Source of the DNA: a bacterium | GTDB taxonomy: Bacteria > Myxococcota > UBA727 > JAUIJE01 | Length of the DNA stretch: 64,000 bases | Direction: 5' to 3' | Assembly: GCA_030431455.1 (NCBI GenBank) | Contig: JAUIJE010000004.1 | Span: forward strand, 186,001 to 250,000 | In this document: piece by piece, positions 46,221 through 53,085 of the stretch | How the letters are laid out: each line of letters opens with the position of its first letter | Position numbering within the stretch: the first letter of the stretch is position 1 | Notes under the pieces: generated by a model | Databases searched by the model: none | What the model was told of the DNA's origin: nothing | Seen by the model: only the letters and a program-made list of their open reading frames with translations | Program-made: the position numbers and the translations under genes

Positions 46221-47468
46221 ATGAAGTCCACATCCATGGTTCGAATCGTGTGTTCGCTCGGCGTGGCCGGCGGTCTGTTGATGTCGGTGGCGTGCGGGAG
46301 CGACGAGTCCGCGAAGAAGCCCGACAAGCCGGTGAAGCAAGAGGTCAAAAAGCCGCCCACCAAGGAAGAGGCGGTGGCCGCCCTCATCGGCGACGCCAAG
46401 AAGCTGATGGCCCGGGCGGACTACGCCGCGGCCAAAGGCAAGTACGAGGCGGCGCTGCAAAAAGACCCGGGCAACTTCGACGCGCGCTTCGGCGTGGCCC
46501 AAGCCCAAGTGGGGCTCAAGGACACCGCCAACGCCGAGGCCGCCCTGGTCGAGCTGCGCAAAGAAAAGCCTGACCACAAGGGCGTGTTGTTTGCGCTCGG
46601 TGACCTGTACTCGATTACGGAGCAGCACAAAAAAGCCATCGAGCTGTTCCAAGAGCAGCTCAAGAGCGACGAGTACAACACCGAGATGCTCAACCGCCTC
46701 ATCGTCGCCTACCGCCTGAGCGGCGACTTCCCCAAGGCCGAGGAGAACATCACCAAGCTGCTCTCCCGCGACCCCGACAACGGCGATGCCCTGAAGAACC
46801 TCTCGTTGATTTATTACGACCAAGGCAAATTCGCCCTGTCCGAGACCATCGCCATCAACAGCCTCAAGCTCGACGACAAAGACGCGGCCCTTTACAACAA
46901 CCGCGGCATGATCCGGGTCAAGAAGGGGCGCTACCCCGAGGCGATGAGCTTCTTCCGCAAGTCGGTCGAGCTCGATCCCAATCTCATTGCCCCGCACCTC
47001 AACATCGGCGCCATCGCCCTGCGCTACCGCGACTACGACACCGCGGCCAAACACTACGGCGACGCGGTGAAGCTCGACTCGGGCCACCCCGCGGCCAACC
47101 TCGGCCTCGGTCTTGCCCTCTCGGGCCAAGAAAAAGGCGACGAGGCGGTGACACAACTGGAGCGCGCGCTCAAGCTCGACCCCAAGGCCAACGTGGCCAT
47201 GGCCGAGCTCGCCCGCGTGTACAAACACCAAAAGAACGAGCTGCAGCCGGCCAAGGACTGGGCGGAGAAGTACATCGCGGCCGAAGGCAGCGTGGCCGAC
47301 GACCACCCCATCAAGGTGTTGCTGTCCAACATCGAGATCGAACTCGAGCAGGAGCGCATGCTCAAGGAGACCCAGGCCGAGGCGGCCAACGCGGCGGCCA
47401 ACGCGCCGACCGAGGGCGCGGCCCCCGCCGAAGGGGCGCCCGCCGAAGGGACGCCCCCCGCGTCCTGA
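46221..47468 (+). CDS. gltE: TPR lipoprotein, GltE (AglT)-like
   Basis: 415 residues. The ATG is preceded at 8 nt by GAAGG; an in-frame GTG three codons earlier is less likely. Lipobox SVACGSDES (Cys28). A Lys/Glu-rich tether is followed by about nine TPR units from ~residue 50 to 365: YAAAKGKYEAALQKDPGNFD, AEENITKLLSRDPDNGDALK, AMSFFRKSVELDPNLIAPHL, DEAVTQLERALKLDPKANVA. The end is an Ala/Pro/Glu-rich tail. It starts 15 nt after the GltD-like gene. The same pair is found in Myxococcus, where GltE is an outer-membrane lipoprotein with TPRs needed for adventurous gliding. Probably acts as a docking subunit between periplasm and outer membrane. Confidence 0.82.
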   Translation: MKSTSMVRIVCSLGVAGGLLMSVACGSDESAKKPDKPVKQEVKKPPTKEEAVAALIGDAKKLMARADYAAAKGKYEAALQKDPGNFDARFGVAQAQVGLKDTANAEAALVELRKEKPDHKGVLFALGDLYSITEQHKKAIELFQEQLKSDEYNTEMLNRLIVAYRLSGDFPKAEENITKLLSRDPDNGDALKNLSLIYYDQGKFALSETIAINSLKLDDKDAALYNNRGMIRVKKGRYPEAMSFFRKSVELDPNLIAPHLNIGAIALRYRDYDTAAKHYGDAVKLDSGHPAANLGLGLALSGQEKGDEAVTQLERALKLDPKANVAMAELARVYKHQKNELQPAKDWAEKYIAAEGSVADDHPIKVLLSNIEIELEQERMLKETQAEAANAAANAPTEGAAPAEGAPAEGTPPAS

Positions 47469-47484
47469 TCGAGCGGTTCGCGGC

Positions 47485-47512
47485 TTTGTCCGCGCGCGAG
47501 AGTTGCTAGACT
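47485..47512 (+). promoter_or_regulatory. Possible internal promoter upstream of the first CglF-like gene
   Basis: TTTGTC, 16 bp, TAGACT, located in the 68-bp gap between the GltE-like and CglF-like genes and followed by GGAGG. The spacing is slightly short and the -35 is weak. It would allow extra expression of the small protein. Confidence 0.3.
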
Positions 47513-47536
47513 GTTCAGGTTGTTTGGAGGTTTGTG

Positions 47537-47803
47537 ATGAAACGGATCGTGACGGTGATGTTCGGCGTGGCTTTGTTTGTGTCGGGGGCGGCCATTGCCC
47601 AAGACAACGTGGTCGAAGAGCCCGACCGCGTCGAGTACAACAAGAAGACGGTCATCGATTTCTCCGACGTGAACATCGAAGGTGAGCTCACCAAGCCGGA
47701 GGGCTCCTACATCAAGAACCGCAAACGCACGAAGTTCCGCAATCTCATTGAGCTGCGCGGCAACTTCCGCCCCGAGATGCGCCGGTCGGTGTCCAAGCTC
47801 TGA
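47537..47803 (+). CDS. cglF: Small exported protein, CglF (GltF)-like
   Basis: 88 residues with a signal peptide (MKRIVTVMFGVALFVSGAAIAQ) and ~66 mature residues that are basic and rich in Arg/Lys. The core is KKTVIDFSDVNIEGEL, SYIKNRKRTKFRNLIELRGN and the end FRPEMRRSVSKL. GGAGG lies 6 nt before the ATG. Its place, directly after a TPR lipoprotein and before an FHA/TonB-like gene, is that of Myxococcus cglF/gltF, a small protein needed for gliding complex function. A paralogue is encoded ~900 bp downstream. It is followed by a strong terminator, so transcription of the downstream genes needs read-through or another promoter. Confidence 0.72.
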   Translation: MKRIVTVMFGVALFVSGAAIAQDNVVEEPDRVEYNKKTVIDFSDVNIEGELTKPEGSYIKNRKRTKFRNLIELRGNFRPEMRRSVSKL

Positions 47804-47826
47804 TCGGTTTTTGTCGTCGAGTGAAG

Positions 47827-47852
47827 CGGGCCGCACATGCGGCCCGTTTTTA
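47827..47852 (+). terminator. Rho-independent terminator after the first CglF-like gene
   Basis: 8-bp perfect stem CGGGCCGC / GCGGCCCG, loop ACAT, tail TTTTTA. Located 24 bases after the stop. It separates the gltD-gltE-cglF unit from the tail-anchored gene. Confidence 0.9.
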
Positions 47853-47903
47853 CTTGGGGCCCACGACGCGTTCAGCCCCGTTTGGGGGCCAAGGGGTTTT
47901 GCG

Positions 47904-48650
47904 GTGTTGCACGAAAGTTGGGTCGCGGCCGGTGACGACGACCAGCTGGCGCTGTTTTCGCCCGAGGGGGTGCTGCCCCAGGCCGCGGCCCCCCTCACCG
48001 GACAGGACTTGATGCGGGGGCTGCTCGACCGGGCGCAGGTGCGGGTGGCCGAAGCGCACCTCGACCAGCCGCTGCCCGCGGGGGGCCAGTTCGTGCCCGC
48101 CCTCGCGGTGGCCGAGGACGCGGCCGCGCTCGCGGGCTGTGCCCCGAAGACCGTGCGCGGGGGGGCGGTGGCCCGGCTCGACGACGAGACCGATCGCGAG
48201 CGCCTGGAGCGGTTGTATCTCGACGACCGGGTGACGTTGTTCGATTACGAGCCCCGCGCCCTCGATGCGCTCGCGGCCCTCGCGGGCCTGTTGGTGTTCG
48301 ACCCCGACCAGACCACCGCCGGCGGCTACGTCAAAGCCGTGCCCGCCGCGGACCCGACGGTGCGGCCCGCCTTCGCCGAGGTGCTGCGGCGGGGCGCGCC
48401 CGCCCCGTGGCGGGTCTCGGACCTGCCCGCGGGCCTGCGCGATCGGGTGGTGCGCCTGACCGGCGTGCGCCTGTCGGAGCGGAACCACGTGGTGCCCGCC
48501 GAGCACGGGGCCATGCGCGCGCTCGACGCCTACGAGGGGCCACGTCACCTCGCCGACCAGGGAGAGCCCGCGCGCTGGCCGTGGTGGGCCGCCCTCGGCG
48601 CGGCCGCGATCGGGCTGCTTGTGTTTTTGTGGTTGCGCGCTGGGCTGTGA
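47904..48650 (+). CDS. Unknown tail-anchored membrane protein inside the gliding-type locus
   Basis: 248 residues, GTG start with AAGGGG 7 nt upstream; no N-terminal signal. Residues 1-222 are soluble and, given the C-terminal hydrophobic helix (about 225-245, RWPWWAALGAAAIGLLVFLW) followed by a short tail, should face the cytosol. I do not recognise the soluble domain; it is rich in Asp/Arg/Ala and has clear strand-helix patterning (FVPALAVAEDAAALAGC, RLERLYLDDRVTLFDYEP, LDALAALAGLLVFDPDQT). A longer frame upstream overlaps the terminator and the cglF gene and is unlikely. It sits between two paralogous CglF-like genes and directly before the GltG-like gene, so it is a good candidate for an undescribed inner-membrane component or regulator of the same machine. 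Confidence 0.75.
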   Translation: MLHESWVAAGDDDQLALFSPEGVLPQAAAPLTGQDLMRGLLDRAQVRVAEAHLDQPLPAGGQFVPALAVAEDAAALAGCAPKTVRGGAVARLDDETDRERLERLYLDDRVTLFDYEPRALDALAALAGLLVFDPDQTTAGGYVKAVPAADPTVRPAFAEVLRRGAPAPWRVSDLPAGLRDRVVRLTGVRLSERNHVVPAEHGAMRALDAYEGPRHLADQGEPARWPWWAALGAAAIGLLVFLWLRAGL

Positions 48651-48695
48651 GGAACCTTCGCCCCGGCCCCGCGGTCTCAGGCCCAGGAGGTGCAC

Positions 48696-48968
48696 ATGCA
48701 CAGATGGGTCATCGCCGCGGTCGTCGGGTTGTTGTCCATGGGGGCGGCCGCGCAGCGAGCGCCCGCGGCCGCGCGGGACGAGCCCGAGGCCGAGGTCCGC
48801 TACCTGCGCAAAACGATCGTGCCGTTTGACCCGGCCGAGGTGCGCGGGGACGTCCACGGTCCCGGGGGGGACACGATCCGCGCGCGACCGACGGTCAAGT
48901 TCGCGCCCCGGCTGCCCCTGCGGCTCAGTTTCCGACGAGAAATGCTCTCGTCCGTCGGGGAGCTGTGA
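48696..48968 (+). CDS. Second CglF-like small exported protein
   Basis: 90 residues with signal peptide (MHRWVIAAVVGLLSMGAAAQ). AGGAGG lies 5 nt before this ATG; an in-frame GTG two codons earlier overlaps the site. The mature part aligns with the first CglF-like protein along its whole length: RKTIVPFDPAEVRGDV against KKTVIDFSDVNIEGEL, then TVKFAPRLPLRLSFRREM against RTKFRNLIELRGNFRPEM, and SSVGEL against RSVSKL at the end. It is therefore a paralogue. It precedes the GltG-like gene. Two copies may form a hetero-oligomer or serve different states; no data here decide. Confidence 0.78.
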   Translation: MHRWVIAAVVGLLSMGAAAQRAPAAARDEPEAEVRYLRKTIVPFDPAEVRGDVHGPGGDTIRARPTVKFAPRLPLRLSFRREMLSSVGEL

Positions 48969-49003
48969 TCCGGGTCGCGATGACGCGTGGCGTCAAGGTC
49001 TCG

Positions 49004-49022
49004 ATCGGGAACTTTTCCCGAT
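49004..49022. promoter_or_regulatory. Perfect inverted repeat upstream of the GltG-like gene
   Basis: ATCGGGAA-CTT-TTCCCGAT: 8-bp perfect arms, 3-nt spacer, in the 158-bp gap before the FHA/TonB-like gene and 35 bases after the preceding stop. There is no T-run, so it is not a typical terminator; a dimeric regulator site is possible. Shortly downstream GTCGA-TTTTG-TCGAC is a second, shorter inverted repeat. Confidence 0.4.
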
Positions 49023-49126
49023 GGGTCATGTCGATTTTGTCGACGACCAGAGCGCGGATGGGCCTTTGCCTGCCGCATTTGGTGGGGTAACGGTTTTTGC
49101 GGCGCCCCGCTGAGAAAGGCCGAGAC

Positions 49127-51184
49127 ATGGAAGCAGATTTCTCCATCAGTCTGACCATCGATCTCCCCAGCGGGGAGACCAAGACCCAGGAGTTCACCAG
49201 CGGGGAGCCGATCATGATCGGCTCGGGCGGCTCGGCCCACGTGAAGATTGTCGACGACGAAGTGTCTTCGCTCCACTGCATGATCAAGCCCAACAACCAG
49301 GGCGGCCTGGTGGTGCTCGACCTCGGGTCCGACGAGGGCACCTTCGTCAACGGCAAGGAAATCACCGGTGATCGGGTGCTCGCGGACAGCGAGGTGATCA
49401 AGATCGGCAACACCCGCATCGCGGTGCACTTCGGCGGCGACATGCTCGCGCCCACCGTGCCGATCCGCAGCGCCCAAGCCCAGCCCGCCAAAGACGCGCT
49501 GGCCGACACCCACCTCGATCTCGCCACCACCACCCGGCAGGACGCGCCCCCCGACGTGACCGCCCCCGAGCCCCCCAGCGTGCTCGAGGAGCGCGCCACC
49601 CGCGCGGAGGCCAAAGCCAAAGCGGAGAAAGCCAAGCAGCCCCCCGCGCCTCCCGTCGACGACGACCGCACCCTCAAGCAGGAAGCGGCTCCGGCGGTGA
49701 CCGAGGAGCCGGACTTTGTGCCCGCCCCGCCGCCGGAATCGAAAAAGAGCAAGCGCAAAGGACCGCCCATGCCCAAGAAGGGCGCCAATGCTCCTGCATC
49801 ATCCTCTGCCCAACCTGACACTGCCCAACCTGGGGGCCATCACGTGAAAAAAGAAGCCCACGTCCACTCCGGCGACCTGTCGACCGACCTCAACAACGAG
49901 GAAAAGGCGTCCGACAAGCAGCACCTCGAAGTCACCATGCTTTGGGGCGGCTCGGTGATGGGGGTGCAACGCATCGCCGGCTCCGGGGAGATCACCATCG
50001 GCGACAGCCCGGCGGCGACCTTCCAGGTGTCCGACAAGTCGATCCCCTCGAGCGCCTTCGCTCTGGTCAAGTTTGGCGGGGGCGTGGCCACCGTCAACAC
50101 CGCCGGGGGCATGGAGCTCGAGGTCGACGGCAAGAAGGCCTCCGGGAGCCACACCCTCGAGGTGGGCCAAAAAGCGGTGGTCCGGTTCGGCGCGCTCGAG
50201 TTCGTGGTGCAGTACTCCAAGCGGTACCTGCCCATCGCGGTCAGCCTGTCGGAGACGATGGACTACCTCGCGACCAAGATCACGGCCATCGCCCTGATTC
50301 TCCAGACCGCGATGATCATCGCGTTCTTGTTCACCCCGCACATCGATGAGTCCGACGAGGACGACCTGATGGCCAACCTCAACGAGTTCCAGCAGCTCAT
50401 TCTCACTCCCCCGGAGAAGAAGAAAGAGAAGAAGCAGGACCTCTCGGGGAAAAAGGGTGCCAAGCACAAAGACGACGAAGGTCTGTTCGGCAAGAAAGAC
50501 AAGCCGAAGGAAGACAAAGCCGCGTCGAAGAAAGGCGCGCCCACCGTCGACAAAGACAAACGTGAAGAGGACCGCAAGATCGCGTTCGACACCCTGGCCG
50601 CCCTCGGGTTGTCCAGTGACAATGCGGCCGTCTCCAATGTGTTTGGACCGGGTGGTCTCGGCACCGGCATCAACAACGCCCTCGGCGGCCTCAAAGGCGC
50701 CTCGATGGGTGACGCCGGCGGCGCGGGCGGTCTCGGCTCCCGCGGCACCGGCGCGGGCGGCGGCGGCAACGCCCTCGGCATCGGCGGCATCGGCTCTGGC
50801 ACCGGTCGGGGTTCGGGCGGCCGCGGCGGCATCGACCTCGGGGGACGCGGCAAAGGGCGCACCAAGATCAAGCCCGGCAAGGTCACGTTCAAAGGGTCAC
50901 TGTCGCGCGAAGAGATCGAGCGGGTGCTCCGCCGCGTGAAGAACCAAATCAAACACTGCTACGACAAAGAGGTCGCCAAAGACCCCAACCTCGCGGGCAA
51001 GGTGGTGATGCAGTGGGTGATCACCGGCACCGGGTCGGTGACGTCGGCGAAGGCCGCGCAGAACACCCTCGGCAACGCCGCGGTCGGCGCGTGCGTGACC
51101 CGGGTGATCGCCCGCCTGCGCTTCCCCAAACCGCGGGGTGGTGGACAGGTGCTCGTCACCTATCCCTACGTGTTCAGTTTGTGA
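49127..51184 (+). CDS. gltG: FHA / AgmX-PglI (TonB-like) transmembrane protein, GltG-like
   Basis: 685 residues spanning the inner membrane. N-terminal FHA-type domain (~8-105): IGSGGSAHVKIVDDEVSSLH then LGSDEGTFVNGKEI. The usual Gly-Arg is Gly-Ser (32-33) and the usual Asn before GT is Glu70, so phosphothreonine binding may be lost. A Pro/Ala/Lys linker precedes a second FHA-like beta-sandwich (~265-365: LEVTMLWGGSVMGVQRI). The membrane helix is ~384-402. A periplasmic Lys/Glu linker (EKKKEKKQDLSGKKGAKHK) and a ~80-residue Gly-rich segment lead to the AgmX/PglI C-terminal TonB-like domain (~590-685: IERVLRRVKNQIKHCYD, LRFPKPRGGGQVLVTYPYVF). This is the GltG architecture, linking cytosol and outer envelope in gliding. 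A terminator follows. Confidence 0.88.
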   Translation: MEADFSISLTIDLPSGETKTQEFTSGEPIMIGSGGSAHVKIVDDEVSSLHCMIKPNNQGGLVVLDLGSDEGTFVNGKEITGDRVLADSEVIKIGNTRIAVHFGGDMLAPTVPIRSAQAQPAKDALADTHLDLATTTRQDAPPDVTAPEPPSVLEERATRAEAKAKAEKAKQPPAPPVDDDRTLKQEAAPAVTEEPDFVPAPPPESKKSKRKGPPMPKKGANAPASSSAQPDTAQPGGHHVKKEAHVHSGDLSTDLNNEEKASDKQHLEVTMLWGGSVMGVQRIAGSGEITIGDSPAATFQVSDKSIPSSAFALVKFGGGVATVNTAGGMELEVDGKKASGSHTLEVGQKAVVRFGALEFVVQYSKRYLPIAVSLSETMDYLATKITAIALILQTAMIIAFLFTPHIDESDEDDLMANLNEFQQLILTPPEKKKEKKQDLSGKKGAKHKDDEGLFGKKDKPKEDKAASKKGAPTVDKDKREEDRKIAFDTLAALGLSSDNAAVSNVFGPGGLGTGINNALGGLKGASMGDAGGAGGLGSRGTGAGGGGNALGIGGIGSGTGRGSGGRGGIDLGGRGKGRTKIKPGKVTFKGSLSREEIERVLRRVKNQIKHCYDKEVAKDPNLAGKVVMQWVITGTGSVTSAKAAQNTLGNAAVGACVTRVIARLRFPKPRGGGQVLVTYPYVFSL

Positions 51185-51208
51185 TGAGCTGACCTCGACC
51201 GAACAAGA

Positions 51209-51236
51209 AGGGCGCCCTTCGGGGCGTCTTTTTTGT
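51209..51236 (+). terminator. Rho-independent terminator of the GltG-like gene
   Basis: 7-bp stem GGCGCCC / GGGCGTC (one G-U pair) with a stable TTCG tetraloop and a TTTTTT tail, beginning 25 bases after the stop. Confidence 0.9.
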
Positions 51237-51267
51237 GTCGACGAGACCCCCGGGGTGCGCCGAAAAT

Positions 51268-51314
51268 CGATTGGAATTGGCGCTTTACCGGCGGGGTTTC
51301 GTCGGTTAGCGTCC
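51268..51314 (+). promoter_or_regulatory. Promoter-like element shared with the GltA/B-like operon (copy 2)
   Basis: Ungapped partner of 35206-35252, 39 of 47 bases identical, and again exactly 30 nt from the ATG. Core TTTACC (51284-51289) - 17 bp - TAGCGT (51307-51312). It follows the GltG terminator, so the GltH-like gene has its own promoter that is probably regulated with the distant barrel operon. Confidence 0.6.
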
Positions 51315-51343
51315 CGCGACCCTCAAGGCAGATGGAGGAGCGG

Positions 51344-52396
51344 ATGCGGCGTCGCGTGCTCGAGCCTGGTTGTTTTCTCTGGATGAGCCTGACCCTCAGC
51401 GTGGCGGTGGCCGCGCTGCCGGCGGCGGCCCAGGACGACGAGTTCGAAGAGGACGACGACATCACCGACGACGGTGGTGATGACGCACTCGCGGACGACG
51501 CCGGCGCCGAAGACGAGGCGTCCGACGACATCGGCGACGCCCTCGACGAGGGCGACGGCGAAGGGGCGATCGAGAAGAAGGAAGAGGTCGATCCCGAGAT
51601 TCCCGAGGGCGGCGAGACCGTCGGCGAGTCCCTGGGCGGCGCGACCAACTTCGTGTTCCCCACCGGCTTTTACATCTCGTCCGACCTCGGCGGCTTCGTG
51701 CGCTTTGGCGGGTATGGTGACGCCACCGGCGAAGGCGCGTGTTTCCGCTGCGTGCCGCGCCTGACCTCGGACTTCCAGCCCTGGGTCGGGGTCAACATCG
51801 GTTACGACATCATCCCCAACTTCGGCGTCGAAGCGACCCTGGGCACCGGCTTCATCGGCAACGCCGCCCCCCGCGGCTACAGCCAACCCAACTTGGAGAC
51901 CGCGCCCCCGGACCTCGCCAACGCGCGGGGCGTCGTGGTGCCCGAGCACATGGCCATCACCATGCTCAACGTCGCCCTCACCGGGTCTTGGTACTTCCTC
52001 GACCGCCTCGCCATCCAGGGCAAGGTGTTCGTCGGCGGCGCGTTCCTCACCCCCGACCCCGACCCCGCCCGGCTGAACTTCGTGCGCGGCCTGACCTGCG
52101 ACGCCGGCTTCTGGGGCGCGCCGTCGCCCGATCAGACCTGCGGCGGCGAGTTTTCCGGGGACTTCGGGGCCCTCGGGGGCTTCGGCCTCGGCCTGCGCTA
52201 CGCGACGTTGTTGCCCGGGATGGTCATCGGCTTCGACGTCAACAGCTACGCGGTCTGGAGCATGAACGTCGCCACCGCCCACACCGGCGGGGTGAGCGCG
52301 TTCGGCACGTATCTGCCGCCGCCGATTCCCCTCGGCTTTGCCCTGCCGATCATCCCGGCGGTGAGCTTTGCCCCGGTCATCAAGTACGTCTTCTAA
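51344..52396 (+). CDS. Acidic-tailed outer-membrane beta-barrel protein, GltH-like
   Basis: 350 residues. The ATG 5 nt after GGAGG is used; an ATG four codons upstream overlaps the Shine-Dalgarno. Signal peptide to ~30 (LPAAAQ), then a 43-residue acidic segment (31-73: DDEFEEDDDITDDGGDDAL). From ~95 a beta-barrel follows: FYISSDLGGFVRFGGYGD, WVGVNIGYDIIPNFGVEATL, LTGSWYFLDRLAIQGKVFVG, ending VSFAPVIKYVF. Three Cys pairs (CFRC, TCDAGF, TCGG) could give extracellular disulfides. Layout and acidic tail match the two barrels at 35-37 kb. Position directly after a GltG-like gene equals Myxococcus gltH, an outer-membrane barrel of the gliding complex. Confidence 0.83.
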   Translation: MRRRVLEPGCFLWMSLTLSVAVAALPAAAQDDEFEEDDDITDDGGDDALADDAGAEDEASDDIGDALDEGDGEGAIEKKEEVDPEIPEGGETVGESLGGATNFVFPTGFYISSDLGGFVRFGGYGDATGEGACFRCVPRLTSDFQPWVGVNIGYDIIPNFGVEATLGTGFIGNAAPRGYSQPNLETAPPDLANARGVVVPEHMAITMLNVALTGSWYFLDRLAIQGKVFVGGAFLTPDPDPARLNFVRGLTCDAGFWGAPSPDQTCGGEFSGDFGALGGFGLGLRYATLLPGMVIGFDVNSYAVWSMNVATAHTGGVSAFGTYLPPPIPLGFALPIIPAVSFAPVIKYVF

Positions 52397-52402
52397 GCGC
52401 GC

Positions 52403-52605
52403 CTGAGACGGCCCCAGACACGCCCCTCGCGGCGTTGCTTCCGTGCTCGGTCGGTCACGTACATGAGTACGCTCCCTCCCTGCGCGCGTCGCGCCTAGCG
52501 ACGGACGCGCTGGAACCGTCTCAGACACACTCAGCCTAGTTCGCGTTCGCGTTGCCCCGAGCGACGGACGCGGAACCGTCTCAGACGCGCTCAGCTTGAT
52601 TCGCG
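52403..52605. repeat. Imperfect tandem and inverted repeats after the GltH-like gene
   Basis: Two ~46-49-bp direct repeats start at 52497 and 52560 (AGCGACGGACGCG, then GAACCGTCTCAGAC, CTCAGC, TTCGCG), differing by a 3-bp insertion and a few substitutions. The CCGTCTCAG in each copy is complementary to CTGAGACGG at 52403-52411, so long hairpins can form. Between them CGTAC-ATGA-GTACG (52458-52471) is a further hairpin. The block fills the 263-bp space between the convergent GltH-like and thioesterase genes. Confidence 0.75.
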
Positions 52606-52659
52606 CGCGAGGGCACGCCGGTCGGTGCTGGCGTGGGCGAAACTGTGGAGAGCGTGCCC

Positions 52660-53085
52660 CTAGAGGGACGTGATCGTGACTTTGTCGCGGAAAGTCTGGG
52701 GGACTTTGACCGGGCGGAGGTCTTTGTTGAGGCTGGCGTGCACCGTCGAGCCGGTGCACACGACGTCGCCGCGCTCGTTGGTGATGCGGTAGGCGAAGTG
52801 CACCTTGACGAACGACATGCGTTCGATCGCGGTGTCGATGGACAACAAATCGTCGAACCGCGCGGGGGTCTTGTACGAGACGTGGGCGTCGGCCACGGGC
52901 AGGATGAAGCCCGCGTCCTCGACGGATTGGTAGGACACGCCGAGGGCGCGCAGGTATTCGCACCGGCCGCGCTCAAAAAAGCGCAGGTGGTTGGCGTAGT
53001 AGACGATGCCCATCTGATCGGTGTCGCCGTAGATGACGCGGTAGGGCGCGCGCACCACGCCGTCGGGCAGGTCGGGGCTTGTCAT
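52660..53085 (-). CDS. YbgC-type acyl-CoA thioesterase
   Basis: 141 residues, hot-dog fold. The family active-site region reads VIYGDTDQMGIVYYANHLRF: catalytic Asp in GDTDQMG, then YYANHLRFFERGR. The C-terminal strands (FVKVHFAYRITNERGDVVCT) are typical. YbgC-type enzymes hydrolyse acyl-CoA thioesters and are often linked to Tol-Pal; no tol genes are in the window. Start overlaps the I9-like lipoprotein stop (ATGA). Last gene of a long leftward run that also holds phosphatidylserine decarboxylase. Confidence 0.93.
   Translation of the reverse strand: MTSPDLPDGVVRAPYRVIYGDTDQMGIVYYANHLRFFERGRCEYLRALGVSYQSVEDAGFILPVADAHVSYKTPARFDDLLSIDTAIERMSFVKVHFAYRITNERGDVVCTGSTVHASLNKDLRPVKVPQTFRDKVTITSL

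Noticed and set aside
43269-47306. A 1345-codon open frame on the minus strand opposite the GltD/GltE-like genes
   Set aside because: It is an artefact of strong GC bias at third positions. The plus-strand frames carry signal peptides, TPR motifs and ribosome-binding sites; the antisense product is low-complexity and matches nothing.
52441-52500. A tRNA-like or small RNA gene
   Set aside because: Hairpins are present but no cloverleaf, anticodon arm or CCA end can be drawn.
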